DNA from: Spirochaetaceae bacterium
GTDB taxonomy: Bacteria > Myxococcota_A > UBA9160 > UBA4427
Reading direction: 5' to 3'
DNA length: 64,000 nucleotides
Assembly: GCA_020632655.1 (NCBI GenBank)
Contig: JACKFD010000008.1
Location: 62,001 to 126,000, forward strand
Positions 7,925-16,231 of the stretch are shown here, in pieces. The position numbers and the translations under genes are program-made. Under the pieces are notes generated by a model, which made no database searches, was not told the DNA's origin, and saw only the letters and a list, made by a program, of their open reading frames with translations. Numbering within the stretch: position 1 is the stretch's first letter; each line of letters opens with the position of its first letter.

Positions 7925-8303
7925 AGGGGGGATCGGCTGGATCCATCCGCCCGCGCGCGAAGGCGCGTGGCATCCGGGGCTCAGTCGAGCGTGCGGGAAG
8001 GTTCGCACGGCATTCCGCATTCCCTTCGACAACCGTTCGACCCCGGTCCATGACCGTCACCGGGGCACTGGCTTTGCGTCCCCGCGTTACCGCGGGTTTG
8101 CCTTTTCGAGGCGCGGGCTCGCGAACGTCGCCGGCCCGGGCAGGCCGCGGAGCGCGCTTGCGCTTCGCGACCCGGAAACCTCTTCGGCACGGCCCCGGAC
8201 GATCTGGAGACCGCGAACGCTCGGGACCGCGATTCGACGCGCAGCGATCCATCCCCGACGCGCAGCGCCCCGGCAGAGCGACCGTCACGCGAGCGAGCGG
8301 CGT
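7925..8303. other. Long leader region of the PilZ gene
   Basis: No coding sequence is supported in this stretch. It contains the riboswitch (8022-8114), the linker to the sequestered ribosome binding site, and, above about 8115, presumably the promoter of the PilZ transcript and the 3' end of the preceding minus-strand methyltransferase-like gene. Confidence 0.5.
8022..8114 (-). ncRNA. Candidate cyclic-di-GMP-I (GEMM-I) riboswitch
   Basis: The minus strand between 8102 and 8070 reads GGCAAACC, a hairpin CCGCG-GTAA-CGCGG with a GNRA tetraloop, then GGGACGCAAAGCC, which is the conserved GEMM-I core. It is followed by a second hairpin with arms CCCCGGT and ACCGGGG (8041-8066), matching the receptor helix P3, and the 5' CCTCGA can pair with TCGAAGG downstream to close P1. 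Aligning to the Vibrio aptamer from memory, the ligand-reading base equivalent to G20 is G, predicting c-di-GMP rather than cyclic AMP-GMP. The outer limits are approximate. The downstream gene encodes a PilZ protein. Confidence 0.85.
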
Positions 8304-8996
8304 TCACGCGGCCGGGCGCCGCGCCCGCACGATCGCGTGGCGCAGACCGCCGCGGCCCGGGCGCCGCGCCTCGACCTCGAAGCCACGCCGCGCGAGGCGC
8401 GACTCGAAGCCGGGCTCCCGCACCTCGCCCCAGACGCCGAGCGCCCCGCCCGGCGCGAGGGCGCGGAAGCATCGGTCGATCGCGTCCGTCCCGTAGAGCG
8501 GATCGCCGCGCGCATCGGTCTTCGCGTGGGGGCCCTCGAAGAGATCGAGGACGATCGCCTCGAAGGGCGCGACTTCGCCCGCCGCGGCTGCCGCGATGCA
8601 GGCCGCCACGTCGCCGAGATGGACGCGCACCCGCGCGTCCGAGACGGCCCCGTCGGTCAGCGCCGCGAGCGGCCCGCGACACCACTCCGCGACGACCGGA
8701 TGCAGCTCCGCCACGACGACCTCGCTCGCCGCCGGCAGCACGTCGAGCACGGCGCGCAGGGTGAGCCCCATCCCGAGCCCTGCGACCAGCACCCGCGGAG
8801 GCGGCGCGCCGTTACCCCGTTCCGCGAGCCCCTCACAGGTCCACACCCCGAGCTCGAGCTCCGAGCGGCTGGCCCGGCTGTTCATCAGGACCCGACCGCC
8901 GACGCAGATCAGGAAGTCGTCCGCCGCCCGGCGACGCAGCTCGAGCAGACCGTCGGCCGTCTCACGTCGGTCGAGCACCTCCCAGGCCCGGGCCAT
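8304..8996 (-). CDS. Spermidine synthase-like methyltransferase-fold protein
   Basis: 230 residues. The Rossmann core has VLVAGLGMGLTLRAVL (about 68-83), an acidic AELHPVV strand, and IVLDLFEGP with the aspartate region expected in the spermidine synthase (SpeE-like) fold. Stand-alone proteins of this size are often called spermidine synthase-like and need not make polyamines. GGAGGA precedes the ATG at 8996. It lies 61 bases downstream of the sugar-phosphate isomerase gene on the same strand. Confidence 0.78.
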   Translation of the reverse strand: MARAWEVLDRRETADGLLELRRRAADDFLICVGGRVLMNSRASRSELELGVWTCEGLAERGNGAPPPRVLVAGLGMGLTLRAVLDVLPAASEVVVAELHPVVAEWCRGPLAALTDGAVSDARVRVHLGDVAACIAAAAAGEVAPFEAIVLDLFEGPHAKTDARGDPLYGTDAIDRCFRALAPGGALGVWGEVREPGFESRLARRGFEVEARRPGRGGLRHAIVRARRPAA

Positions 8997-9057
8997 CGTC
9001 CTCCTCCGATCGAGCGCGTTCCCGGCCCCGCGCGGGCCGGGCGAGGCTCCGCTTCGA

Positions 9058-9876
9058 CTAGCGCCGGGTCGAGAAGCCCCGCTCGACCAGGAAGTCGAGG
9101 CTCTGCGCGAGGGCCTCGAGCATGTCGGAAGCACAGTCGTCGAGCTCGACGATGTGCCAGTCGACGTGGCGGGCGGCCTCGACGCAGGCCTCGAGGTCGA
9201 CCCGGCCGCGGCCGAGCGCGACCTGCGGCGCATCGGGCGTGCAGGGCCCGTCCTTCAGGTGGATCCGGCGGACGCGCGGCCCGAGCCGCTCGATCACCGC
9301 CGCCGGATCCTGCCCCGCACTCGCCGCCCAGTAGACGTCGACCTCGGCGCAGACCCGTGGATCGACGCGCTCCCAGAAGAGGTCCCAGGCGACGCGATCG
9401 CCTTCGAGCGGATGCGCCCACTCGAAGGTGTGGTTGTGGAAGCCGACCCGCAGGCCCTGCGCGGCGGCGGCGGCGCAGGCCTCCCCGAAACGCTCGATCG
9501 CGATCGCGAGGGCCCCGGCGTCCGCATGGGCATTGGCCGCCTCGGGCAGGGCCAGGAAGCTCGCCAGCACGAGCTGGTCGGTCCGCAGCGCCCGGGCGTA
9601 GTCGAAGACGTACCCGGCCATCGGTCCGATCGGCAGCGGCGCATGCAGGCTCGCCGTCTCGAGACCGACCCGATCGAGCATCGCCGCGAGGGCCTCCGGC
9701 TCGGGCCACTCGATCCGCATGTCCTCGGGCAGCAGGTCGAGCGCAACCGGCCCGAAGAGCGCCGGCTCCACACCGCGGTAGCCCATGTCCGCAATCCGCG
9801 AGAGCGTGCCCTCGAAGTCGGCGATCAGCTCCCGACGGACGGAGAAGAGATTGACGGCGGCGGGCCGGGGCTGCAT
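9058..9876 (-). CDS. Sugar phosphate isomerase/epimerase family TIM-barrel protein
   Basis: 272 residues. Metal-ligand motifs of the xylose-isomerase-like TIM barrel are visible: FHNHTFEW, EVDVYWA, and RRIHLKDG. The family includes sugar epimerases, inosose dehydratases and endonuclease IV relatives; in catabolic bacteria many remain uncharacterised. Start at 9876 is supported by GAGGAG; a longer reading frame upstream lacks features. Probably co-transcribed with the spermidine synthase-like gene below it. Confidence 0.85.
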   Translation of the reverse strand: MQPRPAAVNLFSVRRELIADFEGTLSRIADMGYRGVEPALFGPVALDLLPEDMRIEWPEPEALAAMLDRVGLETASLHAPLPIGPMAGYVFDYARALRTDQLVLASFLALPEAANAHADAGALAIAIERFGEACAAAAAQGLRVGFHNHTFEWAHPLEGDRVAWDLFWERVDPRVCAEVDVYWAASAGQDPAAVIERLGPRVRRIHLKDGPCTPDAPQVALGRGRVDLEACVEAARHVDWHIVELDDCASDMLEALAQSLDFLVERGFSTRR

Positions 9877-10021
9877 CGGGGCTCCTCGAAGACACAGGTC
9901 CGGCCGAAGAGGTCGGCGGGCGGACGCGCGATCGGGTCGCGCGAAGATACCGCCGCCCGGCGCGTCGCCCATCGGGCGCGCCGCGTGTCCGCCCACGATT
10001 CGAGGCTAGGATCCCGCCCCC

Positions 10022-12463
10022 ATGCGCCACCGCTTCGAAGCCGCCCTCGAGTCCCTCGGACGTCTCGTCCACGATCACGCGCTGGCCATCGTCCTCCTGA
10101 CCCTGCTCGCGATCGTCCTCGGCGCGACCCAGATCCCGAGGATCGAGATCCGCGTCTCGACCGACGAGTTCCTGCGGCGCGACGACCCGGTCCGGATGGA
10201 GTACGACGCGTTCCTCACGCGCTTCGGACGCGACGACGTGCTGGTCGTCGCGATCGAGCCCGACGCGCTCTGGAGTCTCGACTTCCTCGAGCGCCTGCGC
10301 TCGCTGCACGAGGAGCTCGAGGAGGGCGTGCCCTATCTGCGCGACATCCAGAGCCTCGTGAACGCCCGCGAGACCCGCGGTGTGGGCGACGAGCTGATCG
10401 TGGGTGAGCTGCTCGAGGCGTGGCCCGAGAGCGAGGCGGACGTCGAGGACGTGCGGCGACGGGCCCTCGCGAATCCGCTCTACGAAGGCTTCCTGCTCTC
10501 GTCGAACGGCCGACTCACGACGATCACCCTCGAGCTCGAGGCCTTCGAGGAGAGTGCCGACGCGGACGACCTGCTCGCCGGCTTCGGCGACGCGCCTTCG
10601 GAGGGTGGCGCGGGCGAGGACGCCGTGGAGGCCGACGCCCCGAACGACCCGCCGCGCCTGACCGGACAGCAGGAGGCGCAGATCGTGGCTGCCGTCGATG
10701 CGATCCTCGCGCGTCACGACGGCCCGGGCTTCCGGATCTACGCCGGCGGCGCGCCCGTGCTGAACGGCGTGATGATGGCGTCGATGATCCGGGACATCGT
10801 GCTCTTCACCCTCCTCTCGATCGGCGCGATCGCCTTCTTCCTCGGGCTGGTCTTCCGGCGCGTCGTCGCGATCGTGCTGCCGCTGCTGGTCGCGATCCTC
10901 TCGGTCGTGGCGACCCTCGGTCTGATGGGCGGCCTCGGCATCCCGGCGATGCCCGTCTCCGAGATCGTGCCCTCGTTCCTGCTCGCCGTCGGCGTCGGCG
11001 GCGTCGTCCATCTGCTCGTGATCTTCCATCAGCGGCTCGACGCCGGCGCCACGCGCCGGGACGCGATCGCCGGATCGCTCGGTCACTCGGGGCTGCCGAT
11101 CGTCATGACGAGCCTGACGACGGCGGGCGGTCTCGTCTCGTTCACGACGGCGGAGCTGATCCCGATCGCCGTCTTCGGCACGGTGGCTCCCCTCGGCATC
11201 CTGGTGACCCTGCTGCTGACCCTGCTGCTCACCCCGGCCCTGTTGGCACTCCTTCCCTACCGCGCGTCGCGCGCGGCTTCCGAGCCGGAGCCGCCGGTCG
11301 CTCCTTCGATCGCGATCCTGACGCGCATGGGCGCCTTCGCGACGGCGAACTCGCTGCGTGTGGTCGGCGTGGCGTCGGCGATGCTCGTCCTCGCCGTGGT
11401 CGGCATGCTCCGGCTCTACGTCAGCTTCGACACCCTGTCCTGGTTCCCGGACGACACGCCCGCCAAGATCGCGACGCGCAAGATCGACTCGGAGCTCGGC
11501 GGGGCGATGGGGCTCGAGCTGCTGATCGAGACGGGTGCAGCGAACGGGATGAAGGAGCCCGAGCTGCTGCATCGCGTCGATCGCGCCCGGCATACCGTCG
11601 AGCGCCTGCAGGTCGAGGACGTGATCGCCGGGCATAGCGTCTCCCTCGTGGACGTCGTGAAGGAGATCCATCAGGCCCTGAACGGCGGGCGTCCCGCCGC
11701 GCGCGTCGTGCCCGACGACCGCGAGCTGATCGCCCAGGAGCTCCTGCTCTTCGAGAGCAGCGGCACCGACGATCTCGAGGACGTCGTCGACACCGAGTTC
11801 CGTATCGGCCGCTTCACGATGCGCGTGCCGATGGTCGACGGCTCGCAGTATCCGGCCTTCGCCGACGAGGTCGAGCGCATCTTCGACGAGACCCTCGATG
11901 GTCGGGGGGACGCTGCGCTGACGGGGCTGATGGTCGTCATGGGGCGGAGCTTCGTGGCGTCGATCGAGACGCTGATGCGCTCCTACGCGATGGCGCTGGC
12001 GATCATCACACCGCTCATGATGCTGCTGCTCGGGAGCTTCCGGCTCGGGCTGATCTCGATGATCCCGAACCTCTTCCCGATCCTGATGACGCTCGGGCTG
12101 ATGGGCTGGCTGGGCGTGCCGATCGAGCTCTTCTCTCTCCTGATCGGGAGCATCGCGCTCGGGCTCGCCGTCGACGACACCATCCACTTCATGCACGGCT
12201 TCCGGCGCAACTACGGTCGGACCGGCGACGTCGACCAGGCCGTCGCCAGCACCCTGCGCACGACGGGCCAGGCCATGCTCTTCACGAGCGTCGTGCTCTC
12301 GGTCGCCTTCGCGACCTACTACCTGTCGGAGCTGAAGAACCTGAAGACCTTCGGCCTCCTGACGGCCTTCGCGATCGTGATGGCCTTCCTCGCGGACGTC
12401 CTGCTGGCTCCCGCCCTGATGCATCTCACCGCGCGCTTCAGCAGCCTGCGCCGCGATTCCTGA
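10022..12463 (+). CDS. RND superfamily (MMPL/HpnN-like) exporter
   Basis: 813 residues with the duplicated RND plan: TM1 at about 22-42, a periplasmic loop to about 255, five helices to about 415, a second lone helix near 445, a second loop and five helices in the last 190 residues. This is the length and plan of two-repeat exporters such as hopanoid transporter HpnN and MMPL proteins, which move lipids across the inner membrane. The ATG has no Shine-Dalgarno; a -10-like TAGGAT at 10007-10012 would place transcription start within a few bases of the ATG, so the mRNA may be leaderless. Lipid export is inference. Confidence 0.9.
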   Translation: MRHRFEAALESLGRLVHDHALAIVLLTLLAIVLGATQIPRIEIRVSTDEFLRRDDPVRMEYDAFLTRFGRDDVLVVAIEPDALWSLDFLERLRSLHEELEEGVPYLRDIQSLVNARETRGVGDELIVGELLEAWPESEADVEDVRRRALANPLYEGFLLSSNGRLTTITLELEAFEESADADDLLAGFGDAPSEGGAGEDAVEADAPNDPPRLTGQQEAQIVAAVDAILARHDGPGFRIYAGGAPVLNGVMMASMIRDIVLFTLLSIGAIAFFLGLVFRRVVAIVLPLLVAILSVVATLGLMGGLGIPAMPVSEIVPSFLLAVGVGGVVHLLVIFHQRLDAGATRRDAIAGSLGHSGLPIVMTSLTTAGGLVSFTTAELIPIAVFGTVAPLGILVTLLLTLLLTPALLALLPYRASRAASEPEPPVAPSIAILTRMGAFATANSLRVVGVASAMLVLAVVGMLRLYVSFDTLSWFPDDTPAKIATRKIDSELGGAMGLELLIETGAANGMKEPELLHRVDRARHTVERLQVEDVIAGHSVSLVDVVKEIHQALNGGRPAARVVPDDRELIAQELLLFESSGTDDLEDVVDTEFRIGRFTMRVPMVDGSQYPAFADEVERIFDETLDGRGDAALTGLMVVMGRSFVASIETLMRSYAMALAIITPLMMLLLGSFRLGLISMIPNLFPILMTLGLMGWLGVPIELFSLLIGSIALGLAVDDTIHFMHGFRRNYGRTGDVDQAVASTLRTTGQAMLFTSVVLSVAFATYYLSELKNLKTFGLLTAFAIVMAFLADVLLAPALMHLTARFSSLRRDS

Positions 12464-12707
12464 GCGCGGCGCGCGCCCTCCGTCACGGCACGCGCATCAT
12501 CCACTCGCTGGACCGGGCCCGCGTCGCGTGTCGGGAGGCCGGGTCGACCCTGGTGCTTTCCGGCTCCGGGGCGGCCGGATACCATGCGGCGCAGCCGGTC
12601 GTCGAGAGAGACGCGGCCCCATCCACGCCGAGCCACGGCCCCGGCCTGCGAATCGGCGACCTCCGCGAGACCACGACGGACTCGTGCCCAGCCCGGGAGC
12701 CCCGATC

Positions 12708-13946
12708 ATGCCCGAAGCCTTCATCCTCGACGCCGCCCGCACGCCACGGGGCATCGGCAAGCCCGGCAAGGGCGCCCTCTCCGCCCTGCACCCCCAGCGT
12801 CTGCTCGCCACGGTCCTGCGCGCGCTGCGCGAGCGCAACGACCTCGACACGCGCGAGGTGGACGACACCTTCGTCGGCTGCAGCGTGCAGATCGGCAAGC
12901 AGGCGAGCTGCGTCGGCCGCATGGCCGTGCTCGACGCGGGCTGGGACGTGGCCGCGCCCGCCGTCACCCTCGACCGCTTCTGCGGCTCCGGCATCACGGC
13001 CGTGAACCTCGCCGCCGCGAACATCCTGAGCGGCATGGCCGACCTCTGCGTGGCCGGCGGCGTCGAGATGATGTCCTACACGGGCTCGATCGAGCGGCCC
13101 GGCGGCGTCGCCACCCTCGACCAGGGCAACCTGCACCTGCGCGAGATCCATCCCCAGCCCCATCAGGGCATCTGCGCCGACATGATCGCGACCCTCGAAG
13201 GCTTCACGCGCGAGGACGTCGACCGGATCGGCCTGATCAGCCAGCAGCGCGCGCAGACGGCGATCGCCGAGGGCCGCTTCGACGCGAGCCTCGTGCCCGT
13301 CCACCACGACGACGGCCGCCTCGCCCTCGACCACGAGGAGTTCCCGCGACCGGGCACGACGATGGAGACACTCTCGGGTCTGCCGACGGTCTTCGACCGC
13401 TTCATGGACCAGCCGATCGACGCGACCGGCGAGACCTTCGACCAGCTCGTGAAGCGTGCCTACCCCGATCTCGCGATCCGGCACGTCCACCACGCGGGCA
13501 ACAGCTCGGGCGTCGTCGACGGTGCAGCCGGCCTCGTGCTCGCCTCGGGCGAGTACGCGGAGCGAAAGGGCCTGCGCCCGCGCGCTCGGGTGCGGGCGAT
13601 CGCGACCGTCGCGGGCAGCCCGACCCTGATGCTGAACGAGCCCGTGCCGGCGGCGCGCAAGGTCCTCGCCAAGGCCGGCATGACGACCGACGACATCGAT
13701 CTCTTCGAGGTGAACGAGGCCTTCGCCGCCGTCGCCCTCAAGTTCATCCGCGACCTCGAGCTCGACGACGCGAAGGTGAACGTGAACGGCGGCTCGATCG
13801 CCCTCGGCCACCCGATCGCCGCGACGGGCGCCATCCTGATCGGCACGGCCCTCGACGAGCTCGAGCGACGCGGCCTCGGGACGGCCCTCGTGACGATGTG
13901 CACGGGCGGCGGCATGGCCCCGGCGATCGTGATCGAGCGGGTCTGA
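12708..13946 (+). CDS. Acetyl-CoA C-acyltransferase (thiolase)
   Basis: 412 residues, full length for a thiolase. The acyl-accepting cysteine is in DRFCGSG (Cys92), the substrate-binding His in HHAGNSSG, the GHPIAATGA motif near the C-terminus, and the proton-donating cysteine in TMCTGGG. It catalyses the thiolytic cleavage (or condensation) of 3-ketoacyl-CoA, the last step of beta-oxidation. ATG at 12708 follows GGGAG. The alpha/beta hydrolase gene starts four bases after its stop, so the two are an operon. Confidence 0.95.
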   Translation: MPEAFILDAARTPRGIGKPGKGALSALHPQRLLATVLRALRERNDLDTREVDDTFVGCSVQIGKQASCVGRMAVLDAGWDVAAPAVTLDRFCGSGITAVNLAAANILSGMADLCVAGGVEMMSYTGSIERPGGVATLDQGNLHLREIHPQPHQGICADMIATLEGFTREDVDRIGLISQQRAQTAIAEGRFDASLVPVHHDDGRLALDHEEFPRPGTTMETLSGLPTVFDRFMDQPIDATGETFDQLVKRAYPDLAIRHVHHAGNSSGVVDGAAGLVLASGEYAERKGLRPRARVRAIATVAGSPTLMLNEPVPAARKVLAKAGMTTDDIDLFEVNEAFAAVALKFIRDLELDDAKVNVNGGSIALGHPIAATGAILIGTALDELERRGLGTALVTMCTGGGMAPAIVIERV

Positions 13947-13950
13947 CGGA

Positions 13951-14826
13951 ATGCAGCCGACGACGACGCGCTTCCAGGGATTCGAGGGGCTCTCGCTCAC
14001 GGCCGACGTCTACGGCGATCGCGACGCCTGGCCCGTCTTGCTCATGCACGGCGGCGGCCAGACGCGACACGCGTGGGGGCACACGGCGGAGCGGCTGGCC
14101 GAGGCGGGCTGGCGGGCCGTGTCGATGGACCTGCGCGGACACGGCGACTCGGCCTGGGCGCCGAACGGCGACTACTCCTTCAGCACCTACGCCGCCGACT
14201 GCATCGCCGTCTGCGACCAGCTCGGCCGCCCGCCCGTGCTGGTCGGCGCGTCCCTCGGCGGTGTCGCGGCGATCAACGCCGAGGGCCATAGCGACCGCGT
14301 CGTCTCCTGCGGCCTCGTGATCGTCGACATCACGCACCAGACGAATCCCGAAGGCATCGAGCGCATCAAGGACTTCATGATGTCCGGGCTCGAGGGCTTC
14401 GCGTCCCTCGACGAGGCCGCCGCCGCGATCGCCGCCTACACGCCCCAGCGCAAGCGCAAGTCGAATCCGGCCGGGCTGCAGAAGGTGCTGCGACTGCGGG
14501 CGGACGGGCGATGGTACTGGCATTGGGATCCGCGCTTCCTCGCCCAGGGTCGGACGGAGGTCCCGGCGCCGGACCATCAGGCCTCCTTCGAGGCGGCGCT
14601 CGCGGGCATCCGGGTGCCGACGCTGCTCGTGCGCGGACTGCTCTCGGACGTGGTGACCGACGAAGGCGTGAAGGACTTCCTCGCGAAGGTGCCCCAGGCG
14701 AAGCTCGCCGACGTGAAGGGTGCGGCGCACATGGTCGCCGGCGACCAGAACGATCACTTCTCGCAGTCCGTGATCGACTTCCTCGAGCAGGACGTGAAGC
14801 CGGGACTCTCGCGCTTCGGCGGCTGA
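13951..14826 (+). CDS. Alpha/beta hydrolase
   Basis: 291 residues. HGGG oxyanion loop (about 32-35), nucleophile elbow GASLGG, and a C-terminal AAHMVAGD carrying the catalytic His, with the acid in LLSDVV. Typical of the MhpC-like group that hydrolyses C-C bonds, esters or epoxides. It starts four bases after the thiolase stop. The natural substrate is unknown, but the link to thiolase suggests acyl-thioester or ester breakdown. Confidence 0.88.
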   Translation: MQPTTTRFQGFEGLSLTADVYGDRDAWPVLLMHGGGQTRHAWGHTAERLAEAGWRAVSMDLRGHGDSAWAPNGDYSFSTYAADCIAVCDQLGRPPVLVGASLGGVAAINAEGHSDRVVSCGLVIVDITHQTNPEGIERIKDFMMSGLEGFASLDEAAAAIAAYTPQRKRKSNPAGLQKVLRLRADGRWYWHWDPRFLAQGRTEVPAPDHQASFEAALAGIRVPTLLVRGLLSDVVTDEGVKDFLAKVPQAKLADVKGAAHMVAGDQNDHFSQSVIDFLEQDVKPGLSRFGG

Positions 14827-14843
14827 GCGGTCGTCGCGCGGGC

Positions 14844-14862
14844 CCGCCCCCTGGACGGGCGG
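14844..14862. terminator. Short GC hairpin between convergent genes
   Basis: CCGCCC at 14844-14849 pairs with GGGCGG at 14857-14862 around a seven-base loop, between the hydrolase stop at 14826 and the MaoC gene stop at 14869. No U tract follows, so it is a weak terminator candidate. Confidence 0.4.
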
Positions 14863-14868
14863 CACGAG

Positions 14869-15363
14869 TCAGTCGGCGTGCTCGGCTGGCCGGCGATGCA
14901 TGAGCGCGTCGCGTCGGGCGACGCACACGAGTTCGTCGCTTTGGTTGTAGGCGCGGTGCTCGAAGGTGACGACGCCCTGGGTCGGGCGCGACTTCGACGG
15001 CCGTGCGGCGACCACCTCGGTCTCGACGCGGATCGTGTCGCCGTGGAAGAGCGGAGCGGGGAAGCGGATCTCGCCGAAGCCGAGGTTCGCGACGGTCGTG
15101 CCGAGCGTCGTCTCGTGCACGCTGATCCCGATCACGGTCGCGAGCGTCAGCATCGAGTTCACGAGCGGACGCCCGAACTCCGTCGAGGCCGCGTAGTCGA
15201 AGTCGAGATGCAGCCACGCCGGGTTCATCGTCATCGACGTGAAGAGCACGTTGTCCGCCTCCGTGAGCGTCCGGCGGATCGCGTGATGCACGACCCGCCC
15301 GGGCGTGAGCTCCTCGAGCCAGAGCCCGCGCACCGGCCGCGGCGCCGCCTTCGTCCCGCTCAT
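14869..15363 (-). CDS. MaoC-family hydratase of the leucine-type operon
   Basis: 164 residues, single hot-dog domain. TRSTE-type start of the MaoC fold is seen as LTEADNVLFTSMTMN, with FDYAASTEFGRPLVNSM and a central GDTIRVETEV strand. MaoC hydratases add water to a trans-2-enoyl-CoA. Its ATG overlaps the CitE stop as ATGA (15360-15363), so it is translationally coupled as the last gene of the operon. In Mycobacterium tuberculosis the equivalent gene is Rv2499c, next to citE; I infer methylglutaconyl-CoA hydratase activity, replacing LiuC. Confidence 0.85.
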   Translation of the reverse strand: MSGTKAAPRPVRGLWLEELTPGRVVHHAIRRTLTEADNVLFTSMTMNPAWLHLDFDYAASTEFGRPLVNSMLTLATVIGISVHETTLGTTVANLGFGEIRFPAPLFHGDTIRVETEVVAARPSKSRPTQGVVTFEHRAYNQSDELVCVARRDALMHRRPAEHAD

Positions 15364-16226
15364 GATCCGCCCTCCCCCGCCTCGGCCGCCGCCAGCGTCT
15401 GCCGCGCCCGCGAAGCGAGCGGCTCGTCCACCATCTGCCCCTCGAAGTCGATCGCCGCGATCCCCTCCGCCTGCGCCTTCGCGTAGGCCGCGAGCAGCCT
15501 GCGAGCGTGCTCGACCTCCTCGGCCGAGGGCACGAAGCCCGCGTTCGCGAGCGCGACCTGGCCCGGGTGGATGCACAGCTTGCCGCGGTAGCCCATCGCT
15601 CGCGCCTCGCCGACCTCGCGCCGGAAGGCCGCCTCGTTGCGGAAGTCGACGACGACCTGGTCGAGCGTCGGGATCCCGGCGAGCCGACCCGCGAGCGCGA
15701 CCCGCGAGCGCGCGTAGAGCACCTCCTGCCCGGCCACCGTGCGCACGCCGCCCATGTCCGCGATGAAGTCCTCGGCGCCGAAATAGGCCGCTGCGACCCG
15801 CGGATGCGTGAGCAGCCGACGGGCGTCCTCGACGCCGAGCGCCGTCTCGATCCCGGCGAGCACGGCGAGCCGGGGGAGCCCCGCGGCCTCGAGCCCCGCC
15901 TCGACGGCGGCGAGCTGATCCAGGCGCTCGAGCTTCGGCACGACGATTCCCGTGAGCGCGTCACAGAGCCCGTCGCGCAGGTCGTCCTCGAACCAGGCCG
16001 AAGAGACGGCATTCACGCGCACGAAGACGAGGGCGCCGCGGCCGGCGATGCGCGGGGCGATCTCGCGGGCGTTGCGCCGGGCCTCCCCCTTGGCATTCGG
16101 CGGTGTCGCGTCTTCGCAGTCGATCACGACGCCGTCGGCCCCCCGCTCGGGCAGCCGCTCCAGGAAATCCGGCCGCACGGCAGGCGCGAAGAGAAGCGAG
16201 CGCAGACGTTCGATCGGCTTCGACAC
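15360..16226 (-). CDS. CitE-like beta-hydroxyacyl-CoA lyase
   Basis: 288 residues. HpcH/HpaI aldolase barrel with RSLLFAPA at the N-terminus, DCEDATP, FVRVNA, GIETALGV, FGAEDFIADMG and GKLCIHPGQV, the metal- and CoA-binding motifs of stand-alone CitE proteins. It starts five bases after the acyl-CoA dehydrogenase stop. The mycobacterial homolog Rv2498c, in an operon of the same content, cleaves (R)-HMG-CoA and (S)-citramalyl-CoA in leucine and itaconate breakdown. The same role is inferred here; malyl-CoA lyase activity is the alternative. Confidence 0.85.
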   Translation of the reverse strand: MSKPIERLRSLLFAPAVRPDFLERLPERGADGVVIDCEDATPPNAKGEARRNAREIAPRIAGRGALVFVRVNAVSSAWFEDDLRDGLCDALTGIVVPKLERLDQLAAVEAGLEAAGLPRLAVLAGIETALGVEDARRLLTHPRVAAAYFGAEDFIADMGGVRTVAGQEVLYARSRVALAGRLAGIPTLDQVVVDFRNEAAFRREVGEARAMGYRGKLCIHPGQVALANAGFVPSAEEVEHARRLLAAYAKAQAEGIAAIDFEGQMVDEPLASRARQTLAAAEAGEGGS

Positions 16227-16231
16227 GAGGC

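Noticed and set aside
8909..12424. Very long open frame (over 1,100 codons) on the minus strand opposite the RND exporter
   Set aside because: It is rich in Arg, His and Asp with no domain signal and mirrors the codon bias of the exporter gene on the plus strand; a common artefact of high-GC DNA.
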